64,000 bases of DNA from an uncultured Bacilli bacterium (GCA_947625535.1 CANQOR010000001.1:58367-122366); one strand, 5' to 3'. Positions 26,382 to 35,906 are shown, counted from the first letter of the stretch. Numbers and translations are program-made. Notes: a model not told the origin generated them from the sequence alone.

Positions 26382-27694
26382 AAGTTATTTTTAATTCTTT
26401 CAATATTTTTTAGTTCTTCACTAATAGCTTTTTCTTTACCAATATTAGAAGGATGATAATACTTTTTATCTTTTAATTCATCTGGTAAACATTGCATGTT
26501 AGTTATTTTATTAGTTGTATTATGAGCATACTGGTAGTTGGCACCATAACCTAGTTCACTATCTAGTTTAGTTACAGCATTACGAAGATTTAATGGGACT
26601 TTAACATTGGCAGTACGGATGGCATCTTTTTTAACTGTTTCATAAGCGGTATATAAAGAATTAGATTTAGGAGAGACGCTTAAATAAACAACTGCTTGAG
26701 CAAGATTTACATTACATTCAGGCATGCCATTATAATGGGCCGCTTCATAAGCCGCCGTAGCTTGTAATAAAGCATTAGGGTTTGCTAAACCAATGTCTTC
26801 AGAAGCAAAACGAATAAGGCGTCTTGCAACATATAAAGGGTCTTCCCCAGCTTCTAGCATCCTAGCTAGATAATAAAGGGCGGCATCAGGATCACTATTA
26901 CGCATTGATTTATGTAAGGCCGATATTAAATTATAGTGTTCCTCCCCTTTTTTATCATAAAGGAAAGTTTTACCTTTAAACATATTAGAAAGTAAATCTT
27001 TAGTAATATTTTTTTTATTGTTTTTAGTAGGAGCTACGGTTATTAAATTTTCTAAAGTATTTAAGGCATTTCTAGCATCACCACTACTTAAGTTAGCAAT
27101 AGCTTCTAAAGTTTCTTCGTTAGTTACAATTTTTACTTTATGAAGATTATTTTCATTATTTATAGCATTTTTTAAGATTGTTTTTAAATTATCAATACTT
27201 AAACTATTTAAAACATAAACTTTAGTACGAGATAGTAAAGCACTATTTACTTCAAAAGAAGGATTTTCTGTAGTAGCACCAATTAAGATAATATCACCAT
27301 TTTCGACATATGGTAAGAAAGCATCTTGTTGAGCTTTATTAAAGCGATGGATTTCATCAACAAATAAAATAGTTTTAAGACCATTTGCTTTATTAAATGA
27401 AGCTTCATCAATAATACTTTTGATATCTTTAACACCTGAGGTAACTGCACTTAATTGTTTAAAGACAGAATTAGTTTTATGGGCGATTATTTTAGCTAAG
27501 GTTGTTTTACCGACACCAGGGGGACCCCAAAATATCATTGATGTGATAGTATCGTTTTCTATCATTTCACGTAAGGGAGAATTTTTACCAACAACATCTT
27601 CTTGACCGATAAAATCATCTAATGATTTAGGACGCATTTTTTCAGCTAATGGTTTATAGATTTCATTTTCTACTTCACTAAATAAATTTTCCAT
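26369..27694 (-). CDS. rarA: Replication-associated recombination protein RarA (MgsA)
   Basis: This AAA+ ATPase acts at stalled forks. It starts [20 protein letters not shown], then [15 protein letters not shown], Walker [12 protein letters not shown], Walker [18 protein letters not shown], sensor [13 protein letters not shown] and the C-terminal tetramer domain ([19 protein letters not shown]). ATG 27694 is chosen because the family begins here; the longer frame to 27733 runs through the promoter. A LexA-box-like site sits just upstream of the -10 element, so SOS induction is likely. Not co-transcribed with nfo, whose terminator lies between. Confidence 0.94.
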   Translation of the reverse strand: MENLFSEVENEIYKPLAEKMRPKSLDDFIGQEDVVGKNSPLREMIENDTITSMIFWGPPGVGKTTLAKIIAHKTNSVFKQLSAVTSGVKDIKSIIDEASFNKANGLKTILFVDEIHRFNKAQQDAFLPYVENGDIILIGATTENPSFEVNSALLSRTKVYVLNSLSIDNLKTILKNAINNENNLHKVKIVTNEETLEAIANLSSGDARNALNTLENLITVAPTKNNKKNITKDLLSNMFKGKTFLYDKKGEEHYNLISALHKSMRNSDPDAALYYLARMLEAGEDPLYVARRLIRFASEDIGLANPNALLQATAAYEAAHYNGMPECNVNLAQAVVYLSVSPKSNSLYTAYETVKKDAIRTANVKVPLNLRNAVTKLDSELGYGANYQYAHNTTNKITNMQCLPDELKDKKYYHPSNIGKEKAISEELKNIERIKNNLKND

Positions 27695-27716
27695 AATAAT
27701 TCTTCTTTCTTTCATT

Positions 27717-27740
27717 ATTATATCATAATACATTTGTTTG
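27717..27740 (-). promoter_or_regulatory. rarA promoter -10 and LexA box
   Basis: TATAAT lies at 27717-27722 on the minus strand. CAAACAAATGTATT (27727-27740) sits 4 nt upstream, matching the B. subtilis LexA consensus CGAACRNRYGTTYG at 11 of 14 positions. The arrangement is the same as at xseA. Confidence 0.7.
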
Positions 27741-27754
27741 TGTATATATTTATG

Positions 27755-27778
27755 ATAAAAGAAGTAATTTCTTACTTC
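27755..27778 (-). terminator. Terminator of nfo
   Basis: GAAGTAA-GAAA-TTACTTC then TTTT on the minus strand, overlapping the nfo stop codon. Confidence 0.75.
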
Positions 27779-28683
27779 TTATAATATGTTCTTATTTTAT
27801 TTCTAAAATCAGGATCAAACTCTTTATTTAAAATCATCGCTATTTCAAAACGATATGGAGGATAGATACGTTCTTTATCTTCATCATTCTCACCTATGTA
27901 AGGAGTTTCTAGTATTTTAGGAATATTAGCTAGTTGTTCGTTATAGATAATATTTATTAAGTTAGTAAAACCAATACAACCTATACCAATATTTTCATGA
28001 CGATCTTTATGGGAACCTAGAGGGTTTTTAGAATCATTAATATGAATACAACCTATTTTATTAAGATCTATTTTAGTTTTAAATTCTTCTAAGTAAGCAT
28101 TGAAGTTAGACATATCATAACCGCTATCAGATAAATGGCAAGTATCTAAGCAAACACCTATTTGATCTTGTTTATTAACTTTATTAATTATGAAAGATAG
28201 TTCATCTATATTGCAACCACATTCGCTACCCTTACCGGCCATAGTTTCTAATAAGATACGACATTTAGTTGTTCCATCTAAGATTTTATTTAAAGCTTCA
28301 GCAATATTATCTAAGCCTTCTTGTTTAGAAATACCAACAGCATTACCTGGATGTAAGACCATCTTGGTAATATGCATTTCATCACATCTTTTAAGTTCTT
28401 CTCTAATAAAATTAATACTAAATTCATATTTATCTAAATCTTTTTTATTACCTAAATTAACGATGTATGGAGCATGACAAATAACATTATTAATATCGAT
28501 ATTATTTTCTTGCATTAAAGTTAAGGCTTCTTCAGTAAATTTTGGATTAATAGCTTTTCTTAAAGTATTAGTTGGAGCTCCAGTATAAAACATAAAAGTA
28601 TTAGCATTATATGATAAAGCTTCTTTTAGAGAACCAAGTATTTGGTCTTGACCAAAAGAAACATGACTACCAATTATTAACAT
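27772..28683 (-). CDS. nfo: Deoxyribonuclease IV (AP endonuclease, Nfo)
   Basis: This TIM-barrel AP endonuclease family 2 enzyme incises DNA 5' of abasic sites using three zinc ions. Start MLIIGSHVSFG at ATG 28683 has GGTGA 5 nt upstream; six extra codons upstream to 28701 are unlikely. Zinc and active-site blocks seen: HAPYIVNLG, LHPGNAVG, LETMAGKGSECG, CLDTCHLSDSGYD, HINDSKNPLGSHKDRHENIG and LETPYI. Length (303 residues) is normal for Bacillus YqfS. It terminates before rarA and has no LexA site visible. Confidence 0.96.
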   Translation of the reverse strand: MLIIGSHVSFGQDQILGSLKEALSYNANTFMFYTGAPTNTLRKAINPKFTEEALTLMQENNIDINNVICHAPYIVNLGNKKDLDKYEFSINFIREELKRCDEMHITKMVLHPGNAVGISKQEGLDNIAEALNKILDGTTKCRILLETMAGKGSECGCNIDELSFIINKVNKQDQIGVCLDTCHLSDSGYDMSNFNAYLEEFKTKIDLNKIGCIHINDSKNPLGSHKDRHENIGIGCIGFTNLINIIYNEQLANIPKILETPYIGENDEDKERIYPPYRFEIAMILNKEFDPDFRNKIRTYYKK

Positions 28684-28706
28684 TTTAATCACCAAATTCA
28701 TTATAA

Positions 28707-28734
28707 CAAAAAAGAAAAGATTATTCTATCTTTT
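28707..28734 (-). terminator. Terminator of the pilin-like gene
   Basis: AAAAGAT-AGAATA-ATCTTTT followed by C and TTTTTT on the minus strand. Confidence 0.75.
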
Positions 28735-29302
28735 CATTTATACATTCAGCCGTATATTGTTTTAGAGTTGAACCATCTATAGAACCAGTTCCACCCTTTT
28801 CTCCACTTGTACCAGTAAATGAATTACGGACATTGTAGGCAAAACGTTCATCTTTGTATTTAGTAATTCCTTTATCCATTTTTAAATCTTTTATTTTAGT
28901 TTCATCATAACCAGAAATAACATATTCTTTATTTGTTAACCAAATAGAATAATGGTAATTATCGTTTTTACCTTCTTCTATAACAATATATCCATCCCAA
29001 TCATTATATACCTTAGTTAGATAATCATTTTTACTTAAACCTTCTATGGTTATACACATACCTTTAGTTTCACCATCATCACCAACAACGATATGAGAAT
29101 CGTTTTGTTTTTTATATGATAAATAAGCTATTTTAGAAGCATCTATTAAGTTATTAGCTTCATCTTTAAAATTAGATACTTTTTGAGAATTAGTAGCTAA
29201 TAAAACGATAGTTAAACCACCTACAATTACAATAGCTGACATTACTATCATACATAGGATTTCTAATCTTGAAAAAGTTAATTTATCTTTATATTTATTC
29301 AT
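28721..29302 (-). CDS. Pilin-like (pseudopilin) protein with class III-type signal
   Basis: The N-terminus MNKYKDKLTFSRLEILCMIV, followed by MSAIVIVGGLTIVLLA, has the type IV prepilin shape: a short basic leader, then F-S-R-L-E, with Glu at +5 and a hydrophobic helix. The -1 residue is Thr rather than Gly. A 160-residue extracellular domain follows, containing two Cys (GMCITIEG and AECINEK) that could form a disulphide, as in many pilins. A prepilin peptidase and a PilB-like ATPase are encoded at 52.6 and 50.9 kb. ATG 29302 is chosen over 29311 for spacing. Confidence 0.6.
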   Translation of the reverse strand: MNKYKDKLTFSRLEILCMIVMSAIVIVGGLTIVLLATNSQKVSNFKDEANNLIDASKIAYLSYKKQNDSHIVVGDDGETKGMCITIEGLSKNDYLTKVYNDWDGYIVIEEGKNDNYHYSIWLTNKEYVISGYDETKIKDLKMDKGITKYKDERFAYNVRNSFTGTSGEKGGTGSIDGSTLKQYTAECINEKIE

Positions 29303-29362
29303 TTTGATCATCTTCTCTATATTAATATTTTAATATAAAGAGATACAAAATACAACTCTCAA

Positions 29363-29581
29363 TTACTTAAGAGTACTAATAACACTACTTACTAATTCAA
29401 TATCATTTATAATATTATTTACTTTATCTGTTAAACGTAAATTGTATTTTTCTTTAATTATTTTTTTAAAAGTATTATAAAATTCAGGATGACGATTTAA
29501 ATCTTTAATATATGATGAATTTTCTTTTAAATATGGTAACATTTTATCTTTTTCTAAATTAATTAAGATTATTTTATCCAT
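29363..29581 (-). CDS. ylbE: YlbE-like small protein
   Basis: This 72-residue protein ends in the pattern LPYLKENSSYIKDLNRHPEF with a helical tail VNNIINDIELVSSVIS. It resembles B. subtilis YlbE (xxFLRExPxWYRxLxRxPxxxxxxExxxK). It overlaps the YlbD-like gene by one base (TAATG), the same order as in Bacillus, which is the main support. Function unknown; ylbD/ylbE are expressed around sporulation in Bacillus. Confidence 0.6.
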   Translation of the reverse strand: MDKIILINLEKDKMLPYLKENSSYIKDLNRHPEFYNTFKKIIKEKYNLRLTDKVNNIINDIELVSSVISTLK

Positions 29582-29925
29582 TAATCACCAAAAAATTTAG
29601 TTAAGGGACGAGCTATTTCAGGTTTGATATTGGTATTTATGTTTTCTTTAGTTTTGGTAGCTAGTTCACTAAATATATCTAAAGCTTTTTGAGCATTTTC
29701 AATATGTTTTTGTAAGGAATCAGGATCAAATTTTTCCATGTAATCTGATATTTTTTTAGTTGGTTTTATATTATCTTTGGGCGGATACTTACGCCATATT
29801 TCTTCGTTATCACCATATAAATCATATAGTTCATAAAATTGTTGCCAAGTCATTTCATTACTAGTTACATAACTGGCCAGTTCTGGTTTAGTTTTTACAA
29901 ATTCTTTAAATTGTTCTTTTGACAT
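29581..29925 (-). CDS. ylbD: YlbD-like protein (putative spore coat family)
   Basis: This 114-residue protein starts MSKEQFKEFVKTKPELASYV, then MTWQQFYELYDLYGD. It closely matches the YlbD family pattern (VKEFKxFVKxHPxL...TWQEFYExWxLxGED). YlbD is annotated as a putative spore coat protein in Bacillus. It contains a charged linker and an amphipathic helix (LQKHIENAQKALDIFSELA). One-base overlap with the following ylbE-like gene. It supports a sporulating ancestry. Confidence 0.7.
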   Translation of the reverse strand: MSKEQFKEFVKTKPELASYVTSNEMTWQQFYELYDLYGDNEEIWRKYPPKDNIKPTKKISDYMEKFDPDSLQKHIENAQKALDIFSELATKTKENINTNIKPEIARPLTKFFGD

Positions 29926-29968
29926 AAAAAATCACCTATTAAATTTTATGTTTAATAGATGATTTTTT
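29926..29968 (-). terminator. Terminator of parC
   Basis: AAATCATCTATTAAA and TTTAATAGGTGATTT (one G-U pair) then T run on the minus strand. The 3' arm also holds the ribosome site of the ylbD-like gene (AGGTGATTTTTTATG). Confidence 0.8.
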
Positions 29969-29970
29969 GA

Positions 29971-32508
29971 CTATAATTTAAAATCGTCAATAAAGTCGTC
30001 GATTGTTAGTTCTTCTACTTCTTTAGAAACTGGTGTTTCTTCTTTAAGAGGAGGTTTTTCTTCTTTATCTTGATTACTTAGTTCTAGTTTTCTTTCTACT
30101 ACTTCAGCTACTTTAAAGACATCTTCGATTGGTGTTTTACATACTGTACTACCAGTAGATGATAAATCCATTATTGATAATTCAGTATTTTTTATTTCTT
30201 TAAATTCACCATCAGTTTTAAGACTTATTGTATCGTGAATATTAGTAGCTATAGCATTAATGATTTCGTAGTTGGTTGATTTAACTTTTTTAATTAAAGT
30301 TGAACCTTTTTTAGCACGAGTCATTGTTTCTAAATCACTTAATTTAATACGTTTAGCTGTACATTGGTTAGTAAAGATACTTATGTATTCATCATATGGT
30401 AAAGGTGATAAGCAAGTAATTACTTCGTCATCTTTAACATTTATACCTTTAACACCAGAAGCTTTAGCTCCAACTACTGGGATTTCATTTGAATCGATAT
30501 TAATATAACGACCAGTTTTAGTAATAAAGATAGCACGACCATTATCTTCTGTAACAGAAACTAATTCATCACCATCTTTTAGTTTCATAGCATTAATAGC
30601 TTTAGTATAACGACTGACAATTAAGTCTTCTAAATTAGTACGTTTAGTAATACCATTTTTAGTAGCCATAATAACATTAGTTTTTTTGTTATCTAAAATC
30701 ATAGCAGAAATGATTTTTTCATCAGCACTAATTTGAATTAAGTTACTAATGTGTTTGCCTAGTTCTTTCCATTTAGTTTCAACTATTTCATGAATTGGAA
30801 CATATAGATAATGACCTAGATTAGTAAACATTAATAAAGTATCTAAAGTTGTTGTACTATATATACCTCTTATAAAGTCACCTGGTTTTAGAGTTGTTGG
30901 TTCACTTGAAGCACTAACATATGATTTAAGAGGAATACGTTTAACATAGCCTTCATTAGTTGCAACAACAATAACGTTTTCTTTAGGAATCATATCCATA
31001 GCATCAATTTTAATATCAGTAACTTCATCGCGTATTTCGGTACGACGAGGATTAGCAAATTCTTTTTTAACTTCACTTATTTCTAATTTCATTTGACGTT
31101 TTAAGATATTTTCATCATTTAAAATAGAATTTAAGAAATCAATCATTTTATGTAAATCGTTTTGTTCATTTATTAATAAGTTAATATCTGTATTTGATAA
31201 ACGATATAATTGCATTGTAACAATAGCAGTTGCTTGTTCTTCAGTAAATTCAAATTCTTTTACCAAATTAGTAATACAGTCAGCTTTGTTTTTAGAAGCA
31301 CGGATTACTTTAATAACTTCATCTAAGATATCAATAGCTTTTATTAAACCTTCGACGATATGAAGACGAGCTTTAGCATGATCTAAGTCAAAGTTAGTAC
31401 GTCTTAAGATTACATCTTTTTGATGAGCAATAAAAGCATCTAGGATTTCTAAGATACCTACTTCTTTAGGGCGACGATTAACAATAGCAACCATATTAAA
31501 ATTATAGTTAATTTGTAAATCAGTATTTTTTAGTAAATAGTTTAGAATTAATTCAGCATTGGCTTCTTTTTTTAATTCAATAATTATTTTAGCCATATGT
31601 TCTTTATCAGAAACGTCTATGACATCAACTATTCCTTCAACTTTTTTATCAATTTTTATATCTTCTATTTTTTTACGTAGTTGTTCTTTTAGAACATCAT
31701 ATGGTATTTCATGAATGATTATTTGATGAGTTCCTTTATCTTTAACTATTTCTGTTTTAGCTTTAACAACTACTTTACCACGACCTGTGGAATAAGCTTG
31801 AAGTAAGCCTTCTTTACCTTCAACTACTCCACCAGTTGGAAAGTCTGGGCCTTTAACAATATTTAAGATGGTATCTAAACGACAATTAGGATTATCAATA
31901 CGATGAATAGTTGCATCAATTATTTCACCTAAATTATGTGGTGGAATATTAGTAGCATAACCAGCTGAGATACCAGTTGAACCATTAACTAATAAGTTAG
32001 GAAAGTTAGCTGGAAGAACAGTTGGTTCTAAGTCTTCATCACTGTAATTTAAAGTCATTTCGACAGCATTACGATTAATATCTTTAAGCATTGTTTGAGC
32101 AAGCTTAGTAAGTCTTGTCTCTGTATAACGCATAGCAGCTGGACCATCGCCATCTATTGAACCATTGTTACCATGAATATCAATAAATGGTTCACGCATT
32201 TTCCATGGTTGGGACATGTATATCATGGCTCCGTAAATACTTGAATCACCATGTGGGTGATATTTACCCATGACATCTCCAACAGCTTTAGCACATTTAC
32301 GATATGGGTGATCAAAAGTATTTTTATCTTCCCACATTGTATATAAAATTCTTCGTTGAACAGGTTTTAAACCATCACGAACATCGGGTAAGGCACGATC
32401 TTGAATGATACTTTTAGAGTATCTGCCAAAACGATCACCCATGATGTCTTCTAAAGTATAATCAAAGATTTTTTCAACGATTGTTTTTTCTTCTTTACTT
32501 TTTGCCAT
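29971..32508 (-). CDS. parC: DNA topoisomerase IV subunit A
   Basis: This 845-residue type IIA topoisomerase breakage-reunion subunit starts after an AGGAGG site. It has DRALPDVRDGLKPVQRRIL, the catalytic Tyr in PAAMRYTETRL, then the coiled-coil tower and a C-terminal six-blade domain. The GyrA box is degenerate (TRAKKGST), which together with the parE-parC order points to topoisomerase IV rather than gyrase. The tail after the propeller is acidic and ends DDFIDDFKL. It decatenates daughter chromosomes. It is 5 nt from parE. Confidence 0.92.
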   Translation of the reverse strand: MAKSKEEKTIVEKIFDYTLEDIMGDRFGRYSKSIIQDRALPDVRDGLKPVQRRILYTMWEDKNTFDHPYRKCAKAVGDVMGKYHPHGDSSIYGAMIYMSQPWKMREPFIDIHGNNGSIDGDGPAAMRYTETRLTKLAQTMLKDINRNAVEMTLNYSDEDLEPTVLPANFPNLLVNGSTGISAGYATNIPPHNLGEIIDATIHRIDNPNCRLDTILNIVKGPDFPTGGVVEGKEGLLQAYSTGRGKVVVKAKTEIVKDKGTHQIIIHEIPYDVLKEQLRKKIEDIKIDKKVEGIVDVIDVSDKEHMAKIIIELKKEANAELILNYLLKNTDLQINYNFNMVAIVNRRPKEVGILEILDAFIAHQKDVILRRTNFDLDHAKARLHIVEGLIKAIDILDEVIKVIRASKNKADCITNLVKEFEFTEEQATAIVTMQLYRLSNTDINLLINEQNDLHKMIDFLNSILNDENILKRQMKLEISEVKKEFANPRRTEIRDEVTDIKIDAMDMIPKENVIVVATNEGYVKRIPLKSYVSASSEPTTLKPGDFIRGIYSTTTLDTLLMFTNLGHYLYVPIHEIVETKWKELGKHISNLIQISADEKIISAMILDNKKTNVIMATKNGITKRTNLEDLIVSRYTKAINAMKLKDGDELVSVTEDNGRAIFITKTGRYINIDSNEIPVVGAKASGVKGINVKDDEVITCLSPLPYDEYISIFTNQCTAKRIKLSDLETMTRAKKGSTLIKKVKSTNYEIINAIATNIHDTISLKTDGEFKEIKNTELSIMDLSSTGSTVCKTPIEDVFKVAEVVERKLELSNQDKEEKPPLKEETPVSKEVEELTIDDFIDDFKL

Positions 32509-32513
32509 CTTGA

Positions 32514-34423
32514 TTACCTCCTAAAGTCATCTTCTAATGTGAAATCGACATTTTCATTTATCCACTCTTTACGTGGTTCTACTTTATCACCCATTAAGAC
32601 AGATACTCTTTTTTCAGCTAAAGCAGCATCTGTAATACTAACTTTTATTAAACTACGAGTGGCTGGATTCATAGTTGTTTGATATAGTTCATCAGCATCC
32701 ATTTCACCTAAACCTTTAAATCTTTGAACTTTAAAGGATTGTTTAACTGTTTTTTTCTTTTCTTCTAGTTCTTCATCCGTTGCAACATATTCTTTATATT
32801 TACCATAATCTAAGGCATATAAAGGAGGATTAGCTATATAAAGCATTCCTGCTTCAATTAAAGGACGCATAAAGCGATAGAAGAATGTTAGTAATAGTAT
32901 TTGAATATGAGCTCCATCATCATCGGCATCGGTCATGATAATTACTTTACCATAGTTTGATTCACTTGGATCAAAGTCATTACCTATTCCAGCACCAATT
33001 GCATATGTTAAGGTGTTTAATTCTTCATTACTTTGAATATCGTTATTAGAAGCTTTTTCACTTTACCACGTAATGGTAGAATAGCTTGGGTTTCACGATT
33101 ACGACCGGTTTTAGCAGAACCACCAGCTGAATCTCCTTCGACTAGGAATAATTCAGATATAGAGGCATCTTTTCCAGTAGCTTTAGCTAATTTACCACTA
33201 AGAATTTTATCTTTCTTTTCTTTGCCTTTACCTTGACGAGCAGCTTCACGAGCTTTACGGGCAGCTTCACGAGCTATTTTACTACGAGAAGCTTTTTCAA
33301 CGATATTTAAAGCTATTTCACGATTTTCTTCTAAGAAGAATTTCATGTTTTCATAAGTTATTTGTTCAGTTATAGTACGAGCTTCTGGTGTACCTAATTT
33401 ACCTTTAGTTTGACCTTCAAATTGTAATAAATTTTCAGGTATTTTTAAATTAATTACAGCACTTAAACCTTCTCTAACATCAGATCCTTCAAAGGAAGCA
33501 TCTTTGCCTTTTAAAAGATTATTTTCTTTAGCATAATCATTGAAGGCTTTAGTAATACCAGATTTAAAACCAGTTTCATGAGAACCACCATCACTAGTTT
33601 TAACATTATTTACAAAACTTAAAATATTTTCGTTATATCCTTCTTGATATTGAAGAGCAACATCTACTTCAATACCTTGTTTTATACCATTAAAATTAAT
33701 TACTTTATGAAGTGTTGCTTTACCTTCATTAATATATTCAACAAAGTTAATTAAACCTTGTTCATAGTGATATTTAACATTACGATTATCTTCTTCGTCA
33801 ACAACTTCTATTGTAATACCAGAAAGTAAGAAAGCACTTTCTTGCATACGTTCAGTAATGGTTGTAAAAGAAAAATTAGTTGATTTAAAGATTTCAGGAT
33901 CTGGTAAGAAGGTTACAGTTGTTCCTGTTTTATTGGTAGTACCTATTGTTTTAAGGGGTTCCTTTACTTTACCACCATCAGCAAATAAGATGGTACTTAT
34001 AACACCTTCACGATAAATAGTTACTTTCATCCATTTAGATAAGGCATTAACAACAGAAGCACCTACACCATGTAGACCTCCTGATACTTTGTATGTTCCT
34101 TCTTCAAATTTACCTCCAGCATGTAAGATAGTATATATTACTTCAGGTGTTGAACGACCACTTTCATGCATACCAATAGGAACACCACGACCATGGTCTT
34201 CGATAGTAACTGAGCCATCTTTATTTAAAGTAATTTTAATATAATCGCCATAACCATTAATACTTTCATCAATGGCATTATCAACAATTTCCCATATTAA
34301 ATGATGAAGACCTCTTTTATCAGTAGATCCGATATACATACCAGGTCTTTTACGTACGGCTTCTAAGCCTTCTAGTATTTTGATAGATGATGCATCATAA
34401 TTTTCTTTTTTTACTGTTGCCAT
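32514..34423 (-). pseudogene. parE: DNA topoisomerase IV subunit B, frame-disrupted
   Basis: Two frames together make a full ParE. The first (from ATG 34423, GGTGA at 5 nt) holds the GHKL ATPase (NAIDES, GRGVPIGMH, GGLHGVGASVVNALS) and the Toprim start (FLVEGDSAGGSAK ... ILPLRGKV). The second resumes as KASNNDIQSNEELNTLTYAI and then MTDADDDGAHI to the end. The conserved RGKVLNVEKA reads RGKV directly into AAAAAGCTTCT at 33059/33058, so about 10 nt (the LNV codons plus one base) are missing and the frame shifts to an early TAA. parC downstream is intact, and topoisomerase IV is normally essential, so an assembly error or a recent lesion is likely. Confidence 0.85.
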
Positions 34424-34460
34424 TTTTTTCACCATAGTTAGTATAACACAAAAGTTGAGC

Positions 34461-34501
34461 AAAAAAAAAGAGTTTTGACAGTCTAAAATGTCAAACAACT
34501 C
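34461..34501 (-). terminator. Terminator between the 34520 gene and parE
   Basis: GAGTT(G)TTTGACA-TTTTAGAC-TGTCAAAACTC followed by nine T on the minus strand. The parE promoter (extended -10 TGTTATACT, about 34441-34449) lies just beyond, inside the leader. Confidence 0.85.
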
Positions 34502-34519
34502 CCATATTTTCGGACTTTT

Positions 34520-35077
34520 TTAAAAATCGTCGTCATCATCAAAGTATAATTTGTTATTATCTAATTCTTCTTCTATTTGTTTTTCTTCCCTAATTTTTGG
34601 ATTACTACTAATTATTTCTTTTTTTTCTATTTCTTTAGGTAGTTCGTCGCTTATTATCTCATCAGGAATTATTTCAGGAATAGAAGCTGTATCTTCGATA
34701 ATACCACGATCAAGAATTTTAACTGGTTTGGTATTATCTTCAGTGGCATCATGTTTAGTTGTTCTAACTTCAATTTCTTGATCTTTAGTTATTTCTTCTT
34801 CGAAATTCTTTTTAAAATCAGCTAAATTCTTAGTTAAAACAGGCATTTCAAAAGTAACATCCTCTTTAGGACTTTCGGTTTCTTTTGGGGATTCAAAAGT
34901 TATATCTTTAACATCTTCTTCTACTTTTTTAGGAGGTTGTTTAGATTTTTTAGCATCTCTAAGACCAATTAAAAAGACTAATATAAAAAGGATTACTAAA
35001 ACAATTACAGCAATTAATAAAGCTGTGGCAAAGTATTTATTTTCATATATTTTATCAATAATATTTAAGATATTCAT
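34520..35077 (-). CDS. Single-pass membrane protein with long acidic cytoplasmic tail
   Basis: This protein of about 185 residues has one transmembrane helix (ATALLIAVIVLVILFILVFLIGL, residues 18-40) and a highly charged tail with repeated Glu/Lys/Pro segments ending KLYFDDDDDF. The ATG at 35077 has AGAGGTG 6 nt upstream; a GTG at 35086 is less likely. No enzymatic motif. Placed between the yneF-like gene and parE with its own terminator. It could be a membrane scaffold of the EzrA/GpsB kind, but there is no sequence evidence for that. Confidence 0.7.
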   Translation of the reverse strand: MNILNIIDKIYENKYFATALLIAVIVLVILFILVFLIGLRDAKKSKQPPKKVEEDVKDITFESPKETESPKEDVTFEMPVLTKNLADFKKNFEEEITKDQEIEVRTTKHDATEDNTKPVKILDRGIIEDTASIPEIIPDEIISDELPKEIEKKEIISSNPKIREEKQIEEELDNNKLYFDDDDDF

Positions 35078-35147
35078 AGGACGCACCTCTTATTATTCTA
35101 TATTATAAGAATATCATATATAGACTATAGATTACAATATAATTTGA

Positions 35148-35178
35148 TAAAAAAAATAACTTATTTAGCTAAGTTATT
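35148..35178 (-). terminator. Terminator of the yneF gene
   Basis: AATAACTTA and TAAGTTATT stem followed by eight T on the minus strand. Confidence 0.8.
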
Positions 35179-35386
35179 ATTTATATTTATTCATTTGTTG
35201 CATTATTTGTCTTACTTGTTTTTGACTAGGTTTACGACCCATTCCACTCATCATTGCTTCAATCATTTTTTCATTAATAGGAGGATTTTCTTCAATTTGT
35301 TTTTTAAAAATATGGCGAGCAACTAAGAAGCCAATTAATAAACCTATAACAAGACCAATAACAATTAATAATATATCTTCTAGCAT
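35177..35386 (-). CDS. yneF: UPF0154 membrane protein YneF
   Basis: This 69-residue protein has one N-terminal helix (DILLIVIGLVIGLLIGFLVAR) and the conserved tail NPPINEKMIEAMMSGMGRK, then PSQKQVRQIMQQMNK, a near-exact match to the YneF/UPF0154 family. ATG 35386 with AGGAG upstream is chosen over GTG 35395. In B. subtilis yneE(sirA)-yneF follow tkt in the same order. Function is not known in any species. Confidence 0.92.
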   Translation of the reverse strand: MLEDILLIVIGLVIGLLIGFLVARHIFKKQIEENPPINEKMIEAMMSGMGRKPSQKQVRQIMQQMNKYK

Positions 35387-35443
35387 AATTAACACTCTCC
35401 TTTGTATGTTTATTTTACTAAATATTTATGATTTTAACAAGGG

Positions 35444-35854
35444 TTATAGTTCATCTAACCAAAAATAATCTTTATTTTGAAAGTCACAGACAAAGATATT
35501 ATCTTTTTTAGAGATATTTTTTAAAAAAGTTGGTATTTCTTTAGTAGTTTTAATATATATGTAAGTATTATTAATTATTAATTTAGATTTTTCTTTGGTA
35601 AAGTAATCATATATCATATGCGTATAATTTATTTTAGAATAATTATCTTTATTTTTATAATATTCATATAGATTATGATCAATATATTCTTTATTAAATG
35701 GTTGTCTTAATTGATTAAAAAAATTAAGTGCTGTTTTTAGTTCTTCTTTTTTTAAATAGTAAATATCTTCTAAAGTTTTATAAAGATTATAAGGGCTATT
35801 TTTAGTAAGGTTTGTATAATGAGGTTTTATTTTAAAAAGATAAAATGTACGCAT
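35444..35854 (-). CDS. sirA: SirA-like sporulation inhibitor of DnaA
   Basis: This 136-residue protein begins MRTFYLFKIKPHYTNLTKNS and ends FVCDFQNKDYFWLDEL. The pattern (Y-x-Y/F-L-[FI]-K at the start, Y-K-x-L-E-D-I-Y, then a final DFxxxxYxWL) matches B. subtilis SirA (YneE), which binds DnaA domain I and blocks replication initiation in sporulating cells. Gene order tkt-sirA-yneF is the same as in Bacillus. Its ribosome site GGTGA lies in the 3' arm of a strong hairpin (35860-35892), implying control of translation or an internal start. The assignment leans on synteny as much as on sequence. Confidence 0.75.
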   Translation of the reverse strand: MRTFYLFKIKPHYTNLTKNSPYNLYKTLEDIYYLKKEELKTALNFFNQLRQPFNKEYIDHNLYEYYKNKDNYSKINYTHMIYDYFTKEKSKLIINNTYIYIKTTKEIPTFLKNISKKDNIFVCDFQNKDYFWLDEL

Positions 35855-35859
35855 TTAAA

Positions 35860-35892
35860 ATCACCAATAAAATTATACTTTTTATTGGTGAT
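35860..35892 (-). promoter_or_regulatory. Hairpin masking the sirA ribosome site, with TATAAT in the loop
   Basis: On the minus strand ATCACCAATAAAA (35892-35880) pairs perfectly over 13 bp with TTTTATTGGTGAT (35872-35860) around a 7-nt loop AGTATAA. The 3' arm contains the sirA Shine-Dalgarno sequence. TATAAT (35877-35872) spans loop and stem, so transcription from it would start inside the 3' arm and free the ribosome site. Readthrough from tkt would keep it paired. Confidence 0.6.
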
Positions 35893-35906
35893 ATATTTTG
35901 TCGTTA

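Noticed and set aside
33017..33236. Possible intein or programmed frameshift in parE
   Set aside because: No intein motifs are present and the two frames abut with conserved residues missing; no slippery sequence plus stimulator was seen. A deletion or assembly error is simpler.
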